Positions 54,097 to 60,000 of a stretch of 60,000 nucleotides of DNA are shown one piece after another (within the stretch, counting starts at the first letter, position 1; each line of letters opens with the position of its first letter). The translations under genes and the position numbers were made by a program. Under the pieces are notes generated by a model. It had not been told where the DNA came from. It made no database searches and saw only the letters and a list, made by a program, of their open reading frames with translations. The stretch comes from Nymphaea colorata. Taxonomy: Eukaryota > Streptophyta > Magnoliopsida > Nymphaeales > Nymphaeaceae. Location: positions 2,921,001 through 2,981,000 of the forward strand of contig NC_045142.1 of assembly GCF_008831285.2 (NCBI RefSeq), read 5' to 3'.

Positions 54097-54275
54097 CAGG
54101 GATGGAGCCAGAATTTTTTTTAGGGGCGGGCCGACGGTCCAACCTCTGGATTCAGGTAGGGCCAAATTGAATTCAAATCCAAAAAATACATATAGCGCAA
54201 TTAAAAAACTTTATTTTTTTCATTGGCCAGATTAGGGGCATGGCTTAGGCGCGCCCTCCTCTCCCTCCGCCCTTG
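54097..54275 (-). mobile_element. hAT-like miniature element (179 bp) with 8-bp target duplication
   Basis: Ends CAGGGATGGAGCCAGAA and CTCCCTCCGCCCTTG. Flanks GCACGCAG (54089-54096) and GAACGCAG (54276-54283) match at 7 of 8. Interior GGGGCGGGCCGACGGTCC and CATTGGCCAGATTAGGGGCA. In family orientation it reads on the minus strand. Immediately outside, AATATAATTTTTTCATCTAA occurs on both sides (about 53957 and 54301), so the host site was itself a short direct repeat. Confidence 0.85.
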
Positions 54276-54973
54276 GAACGCAGTATTTAAGTAATATCAC
54301 AAATATAATTTTTTCATCTAACGGGTCAAAGCAAGATAAAAGAAGCTTAAATTAAAGCTTCGAGGAACAGTGACTGTAAATTATGTTGGAATCATGGATG
54401 CGTTCGTCACTTACAACCAAATGATGTTGCATCATTCAGCAGCAGTTTTAATTGAGAAGCAGCCTGCTAGACAACCATCATTCAGCAGTTCTATCACAAA
54501 TTTATCTATTACTGTAGTTTCAATTGTGTGCCATCAAAACAGAGTTTTGTGTGAAAGAACTAAGGGGCAGCTATTTTTTTCATTGCAATATTGAAAGAGT
54601 TGTTTCCAATTTTTACAAAATAGCTTTTAAATGTCATCAAACAACTCCGAAACCCCTCTCAGTGGCAAATCCAAAACCAGACCGCCAAAACTAAGTTTTA
54701 GAGATGCCAACCAAACAGCTCCTTTTTTTTTTTTTTTCCCTCCTTGGCAGGCAGAGAGTTTGGCTTTCTTTTTTGTTCCGTTTTTTTATCCAAGCCAGTT
54801 CTAGGAACGCCTCTCAGAACCTGTTCTGAGAAGAGTTTCTTTTTTTTTTTTTTTTTGTGTCATTCAAAAACCTTGCCATCGTCGCAAGATAAGGGTAAGA
54901 AAGGCAAAGAGGAACTTTCAGTAAGGCAGAGTTGGAAGGGGCACTCATGAAAAGAGTCGGGAAGAGTAGCGTG

Positions 54974-55147
54974 CATGGCGGAGCCAGTATTTTTTCAGAA
55001 ACATGGTAAACATTTCGATCTTTTCAGGTGAGGTCAACTGAACCGACGTCTAAACAATACATGTGCAACTAATTCAATGTAATTTTTTTGTTTTCAATTT
55101 GTTGGATCCATGGCCCCAGCCGGCAGCACCTCCTCCCTCCAACCCTG
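54974..55147 (-). mobile_element. Older hAT-like miniature element
   Basis: Ends CATGGCGGAGCCAGTATTTT and CCTCCCTCCAACCCTG, with CATGGCCCCAGCCGGCAGCA inside the right end. The family layout is recognisable but both ends have decayed, and the flanks (GTAGCGTG, GCTGAAAA) do not match. Confidence 0.55.
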
Positions 55148-55399
55148 GCTGAAAAGTCAATAGGAAAAGGAGTATAATAACTAGTGCCCTGGTAGAGTCA
55201 GGACTCAGAACCATCATGGAAGGAGCTGGGAGGAGTTGATTTTCTAGGGACAGTTTCTTTTTGCGATTCTTACCCTTTCTCAACACCTCATCATCCGCCC
55301 CGACTCCCATCTTGCTGGTTTTTGAAGACATTTTTTTGGCCATTCTCATCCTTTCCCAACATCTCCTCCCCTAGGCAGTGACTTTCGACCGACTACCCA

Positions 55400-55483
55400 A
55401 TACCCATCCCTCTCCCTCCTCTCTCTGTCAATTTGTCGAACCTCTTTGGGATAGCAAAAAAAATGTGCTGCACAGCGGCCGCC
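55400..55483 (+). promoter_or_regulatory. Leader region of membrane-protein gene copy C
   Basis: CCATCCCTCTCCCTCCTCTC, TCAATTTGTCGAACCTC and GATAGCAAAAAAAATG are homologous to the leaders of A and B. Unlike those copies, I see no TATA box in the expected place; the upstream 250 bases were partly replaced by the element at 54974-55147 and unrelated sequence. An upstream in-frame ATG at 55463 is also possible as start. Confidence 0.4.
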
Positions 55484-55969
55484 ATGATGTGGATTAGGAG
55501 AGTTGCAGAAGCCTTCCTTTTTCTTGTTTGGAATCCCCTCTCAGCACTCTTTCAACAGGCCATCAGCCTGCTTCCTCGATATCCACATCCCAATCGCACT
55601 GAAGCATGTCTTCCGATTCACACAAGAGGTGGAGTTCCCCTCCCAACTGAATGCAACCCAGACGAAAAGGTCACCTCGTGGGCCAAGGTTAACCTGACAC
55701 TTTCCTTTGCCGCGGGCCTCGCTCTCTTGAGCGTAGGTTCTTCTTTCATCAATGAGCAATTCACAAGCTTCGCCGCTTACACCATTGGAATATATGGGGC
55801 TTTTTTGCTTTCTATGGTTCTTTACTGCATGCCCTCTTCCTTATACAAATACAAGACTATAAATGTTACCATTCTGTCCATTTCCTCTGCAATCATCTCC
55901 GTTGCTTACGCCTTGGTATTGAAGGTGGTTCTCTATAAGGGTGCAACTTCAGTTACTCATGCATTGTAG
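55484..55969 (+). CDS. Copy C: intact small protein with four predicted membrane segments, family unknown
   Basis: 161 residues, single exon, stop TAG at 55967-55969. The start is set at the ATG aligned with the copy A start; ATG 55463 would add seven residues. Four hydrophobic segments lie at about residues 6-28, 67-88, 98-117 and 126-151. A polar loop (about 32-65) contains TECNPDEKVTSWAKVN and is conserved in all three copies. There is no cleavable signal peptide with a clear site, and I see no catalytic motif. Cysteines occur in the loop and at YCMPSS. I do not recognise the family; it does not look like PGG, DMP, CASP or tetraspanin domains. It is the only one of three copies without disabling changes, which argues weakly for function. 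Copy number and repeats around it suggest a lineage-specific family. Confidence 0.65.
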   Translation: MMWIRRVAEAFLFLVWNPLSALFQQAISLLPRYPHPNRTEACLPIHTRGGVPLPTECNPDEKVTSWAKVNLTLSFAAGLALLSVGSSFINEQFTSFAAYTIGIYGAFLLSMVLYCMPSSLYKYKTINVTILSISSAIISVAYALVLKVVLYKGATSVTHAL

Positions 55970-55989
55970 GCTTAAGCCCCTCTTTGATT

Positions 55990-58840
55990 TAACGGAGAAT
56001 ATATCGTCTGTGATGATGTACGTGGTTGAAATAAAAAGCTTTACAGGACTACTAAGGTGCATTTAATACTTTGTATGCTACTTAAATTGATCTGATTTGG
56101 AGCTGGCTTCTACTTGACGCTCTCTATCTGGATTTTGTGAAATTAGGAAAAAGTTTAGATACAACTAACCGGTCCAATCGTTTGGGTGCGAAAGTTTGCA
56201 CGTTGAGATTCCGAACCTGTAGCCACGATTCTGTTTATGGGGATGATGTCCAATCGTTCGGGATATTGGAAAAAGTGTCCTAATTTTATCCGGCTTTGCA
56301 ACATAAGGCGCAACTTGTCCCGGTTGCTCTGGGTCAGCGCTGTGGGGAGCGCCCGCTTTCTTCTTCCTCCTCTTCTCCACTCGGTTCCGTGCCAACTGAA
56401 CCAAAAAACCAGTCTCTCTCTCGCTTTCTGTATTCGGTTTCCCATCAAAGATGAACGACGGCCTGTTCGGGTTCGAGTGAGTAGACATGCCATGGTTTCG
56501 TTTCTTTACCAGAGCGTTTTTGGTTCCTCTGTTTCTTCATCTCCCCTCCTCCTCTTGTTTTGCATTTCGCGTTGTTTATCTCGGTTTGATTGATTATGCA
56601 GACAATGCCCCGATCACGAGAATGACCATCATTGCTTATGCCGTCTTCACCGTCCTCAAGGGTGCGCATGGCCGTTCGGCGGCTTTGGTCGTGTCTTGCC
56701 ACCGTATTAGCTTGGTCGTCCTTTTGTCCATATGATTTTTGTGTGCCCTCTATTTCGCTGGTTTTCTTTTACTAATTTGTGATCTGGTCTCTGTGCCTTT
56801 TGCCCAATTTGAGTATTTTTGAGGTTTTGCCGATGAAGCAAGATCGGGAACAAAGGCTTTTTATGTGATGAAGAAGGTTCCTGGTGATCCTTTTTAAGCT
56901 GCGGAAATGTTGGTCTATCTGATTTGTATGTTTTGTGCCGCTTGAACTTCGCGTACCCGTGACGACGTTGGATTCATCATCTCTTTACGGAGTTTATGTT
57001 GTGGATAGATGGTGGTTTGTGTTTCATTTTCTATCGGTGCGGTTTAGTTGCGCGAATTCTTTCGCTGGCGGAAATGTTGGTCTATCAGAGCTTTAATCTA
57101 CCAGTGCCCGAGTTATCTTATATTCGTGCACAATTAGCACATTGTGAATTTGCTAATATGCTTGTCAATCCTTGACTGATTTGCGTTTTCATGTTTTAGA
57201 ATGATTAAGGTTGGATTAAGATGTCTGCAGTTGATTTTTTTTCAGCATTAACTGCATATTGTATTTGAAACTTGATTTAGCTGTACTCTTGTGATATCTA
57301 TGTGTTAAAAACTTCCAGGCATTTCTCTAATATCCCTCAATTTGTACTGTTGTAAAAAAAAAAGTCAGGAAGTTACCTAAAGTCGTATGCTGAAACATTG
57401 AGTCAACTCTTTGCATAGCAATATCATGTGCTCTGTTCTCCTAACTAGCATGAGTTTTTGTGTGCACTTGCTAAGAAATGAGCTCTTTATATGTTGTTCA
57501 GACTGTGGAAAAACAGAAAGGGAATTTACTAGATTTTTTGTTGGGATACTTGCAAGAAGCGACTGTTTCATTAAGGAGGCTAATGTCTTCTTTGTTTTCT
57601 TTTTCATCTACTTTAAAGCTGATGTATGGCTTATATTTGCTTTATTACTTCAGTTTGTTTGAGAAGCAAATTGTCTCAAACAACTATTTATTTAGCAGCC
57701 ATCAGTTTACCTCTTTCCTAACTGCTTTTATTTATCTTTTTTGGAGGTTAGTTGGAAACTGGGAAGATCAATGCACCAAGGAGATCTTTTTGCACTTAGA
57801 AATGACATCCAGCACAAAATTGTTTCTTTTTTTTTTAATTTCATATTACTTCTCTTGCTAAACATTATATATAACAGAAAAAATACCTTCTTTACGACAA
57901 GATTATATTTGACATTAAAAGAGACTTGCTTTCCCACAAAGTTCTTGTAATTCTTCGAGTTTCCTGGACTTAATTTCTGTTGACATTCCTTTTCTCAATT
58001 TTATCTTTCCGTTTGCCGTCTGCAAGGCTGTCATTTATGCCATCTCTGTTTTCATATATTTATTTGACCACTTGTATTTTGTTTATGCCATGGGCTCTAT
58101 TTTGATTCGTTTATGTCTTGTCCATGTCATTTTGATTGCCCTTTTGTTTGCCTAGAATAATCATTGCAATGGCCATTATCCATGAGGAGCAGAGAGAAAG
58201 TTATCCATGACAGCTTTGTTCCTTCATCTTTCAGAACATATCCAGGAAGGGCTTCATGGCAACTTGATTCCTACTCATCTTCAGGATTCATTTGAAGAGA
58301 TAATCATGGTAATGTGATGTAACCATTGAATTGTTGAATTTTGGCAATATAACTTTTCAAACTAGTCTTCCATAGATGCTTGCCAGTTACCTACCTAACA
58401 TTTTTCTTTCTTTTAGTGCATATTTGACATTACCTTCTAGAGATGCTACATGGGTCTGATGAAATATTAGGGAAAAAGTCAGCCCACCTTTTTTTTACAA
58501 GGAAATATTTGTTTCAACATCAGCATGGAAGTGTAATTAAAATGCTGGATTTGTTCCTGCGTTTGACCGATGCTCTTTTCTGCTTCTTGCCTTGTTGATT
58601 TTTGAATTTTATTGGTTACACTAATCTGATTCAGTTGGGCAGGTTTTATTGACGTCCTTTTTCTCTTGTACTTTGTTCATCTACTCTTTATTGTTGCTCA
58701 GTTGATTGACATCTTTGACCTCCTTTCTTTTTGGCAGGTCTTACTACACCTGGTCTACTTGTGGCGGTTGTAGTGCTGCTTGATTTGATGGTTCCCCAAT
58801 TCATCGGATGAGAAGATTGGAGATATTCCCAAGTCAAATT
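55990..58840. repeat. Downstream cassette of unit C (longest version, non-coding)
   Basis: Reference version of the cassette that follows each membrane-protein gene. The 5' half (to about 57255) is shared with unit B. The ends (to about 56420, and from 57610 to 58840) are shared with unit A. It includes GT-rich and T-rich stretches with intron-like look (TTTTTGGCAG/GTCTTACTAC at about 58738). Open frames shift between copies at homopolymers, so no gene is called. It could be the decayed body or a long transcribed tail of an older gene. Confidence 0.6.
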
Positions 58841-59174
58841 TGGTAGCAATGAGAGACCAAATATTCTTCTCTCGTTGTTAATGACTAGGTCCACCTTGGA
58901 TGGTCATATTTCAAAAGCAACACCTTTTAGTGAGGGACTGAGGGTTACTTTGTTCAATCAGTATTGTCTTTCCCTTTACCTCGATTCTATCCCCATGATC
59001 CATAGTTTTGCACCAAAAGACCTTGATTGTTCCACTTTTTTTACAGTGTCTTGCTACTTTTCTCTTTTCTTTGTTCAAGTAACTTTGTGTAATAGCACTC
59101 TTTATAGTTGATATTCATTTTTGAGACAACCTATTTTGAAAATCATCAGCATCTCCAAGAATGTCCTTTGTGCA

Positions 59175-59630
59175 ATGCTTTTCTTCTTGATATATTCTGC
59201 CTGCCTTTCTTGTTGGTCTTCAGACCTCTGCCCCTGCAGTTCCTGCATTCACATGTCTGCCAGGAATCAGATGAAACCTTTACTGATGCTGTTCTGCCAA
59301 GCATTTTTGCATTTGTGTTGTCAGTCATGGAGAAACGGCGTCTCTTTGCCTTTCCTGTGAGACTATTTCCGAAGATGTTGTCAGAAAAAAAAAAGTAAAA
59401 AGTTCTCTGCAAGGACCAAAGACATTGAGGATACCATGAAGGAGCCATTGGTACTTGATCTGCCTGAATTGGACCCCAAAACCATTCCTGGGATGTTAGC
59501 TCCTGCCGGACTGTGTAACACAGCTGAAGCTTGTAGTTTTATGAGGGACAGATGCAGGGGCCACCATTTGTGGAAGCGGCATATGAAGGAGCAGTGGGAC
59601 AGGGCCATCAGAGAAGCTGCCTTCCGGTAA
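59175..59630 (+). pseudogene. Degenerate F-box protein gene (N-terminal part)
   Basis: One frame runs from ATG 59175 (MLFFLIYSACLSCW) to TAA 59628-59630, with a single TGA at 59358-59360. After the stop the frame continues without further breaks into an F-box-like segment: LVLDLPEL (from about 59448), APAGLCNTAEAC, MRDRCRGHHLWKRHMKEQWD and REAAFR. The MLFF-type hydrophobic N-terminus plus LDLPEL..L.PAGLC.......RCR..HLW.RHMK.KW order is that of a plant F-box family (At2g26850/At2g41170 type) that binds SKP1 in SCF ubiquitin ligases. Part of the F-box core is replaced by DPKTIPGM where family members have ALE.ILE. TTCCG/GTAATG at 59626/59627 could be a splice donor with the rest outside the window. 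However, the following bases still look homologous (YVIRKNLG, WPDYPWI) with stops, so decay is more likely. Confidence 0.55.
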
Positions 59631-59639
59631 TGGCCGTAG

Positions 59640-60000
59640 TATGTCATCAGGAAGAATTTGGGTGTTTGAGTAGCTCTGAGTTGTAGCCATTTTCTTCTCT
59701 GGCCTGATTATCCATGGATCAATGTTTTCACGAGATGAATAACTGTGTGTGCTAAAAGATGGGGTGACGAACTCTGATTCTCTTGGAAATCCTTTTGGGT
59801 GATCATTCATTTATCAAGTAATGGAGTTTTTTTCATTTAGCTAAATTAGGCATTATGTTTGTTTCACATGCAGCCCTACTTCCAGGAGGAAGACAGTGGC
59901 CACATGACATTCATGCAACAATTCAATTTGAACATCTACAAACAACACTCACAGGACATCTAATAAACAACTGCAAACTAATGTCCTTCCGGCCATCGAA
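59640..60000. other. Right window edge, no supported gene
   Basis: 59640-59780 probably continues the decayed F-box gene (fragments YVIRKNLG and WPDYPWI in one frame, interrupted by stops). From 59810 on I see nothing recognisable. The minus-strand open frame 59496-59810 is a shadow of the F-box sequence. Confidence 0.4.

Overview
This is a 60 kb stretch of nuclear DNA from a flowering plant. The evidence is two intron-rich housekeeping genes whose closest known relatives are plant proteins, GT-AG introns, AT-rich non-coding DNA and short non-autonomous transposons. I cannot name the species. There are no bacterial-style operons, rRNA genes, CRISPR arrays or complete autonomous transposons.

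Left part (1-33.6 kb): two genes lie tail to tail. On the + strand (2531-8889, 9 coding exons, 478 aa) is a DDX6/Dhh1-type DEAD-box RNA helicase of the plant RH6/RH8/RH12 group, a decapping activator and P-body component. On the - strand (33394 down to 10131, 23 coding exons, 1353 aa) is SKI2, the DExH helicase of the cytosolic SKI complex that feeds mRNA to the exosome. All 9 and all 23 exons join in frame with GT-AG borders. The neighbours thus act in the two opposite cytoplasmic mRNA decay routes: decapping followed by 5'-3' decay, and 3'-5' exosome decay. Their stop codons are about 1.2 kb apart.

Right part (33.6-60 kb): a repeat-rich region built around three copies of an unrecognised gene for a small protein with four predicted membrane segments. 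Copy A (36.3 kb) is frameshifted. Copy B (45.9 kb) is broken at the N-terminus and carries an internal 45-bp duplication. Copy C (55.5 kb) is intact at 161 aa. Each copy is followed by a related non-coding cassette of up to 2.8 kb with large deletions in A and B. Upstream blocks are also shared between the units, so the region looks like an old segmental tandem duplication that is decaying.

This region also holds a family of about 165-200 bp hAT-like elements (ends CAGGGGCGGA...TCCGCCCCTG, 8-bp target duplications), a 1.9 kb imperfect inverted repeat with a G-rich minisatellite, a displaced and inverted copy of SKI2 exon 5 with its flanking introns (49.1-49.5 kb), and a degenerate F-box gene at the right edge. 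The right-hand features have no evident functional link to the two helicases. The SKI2 fragment shows only that DNA has been copied between the two halves.
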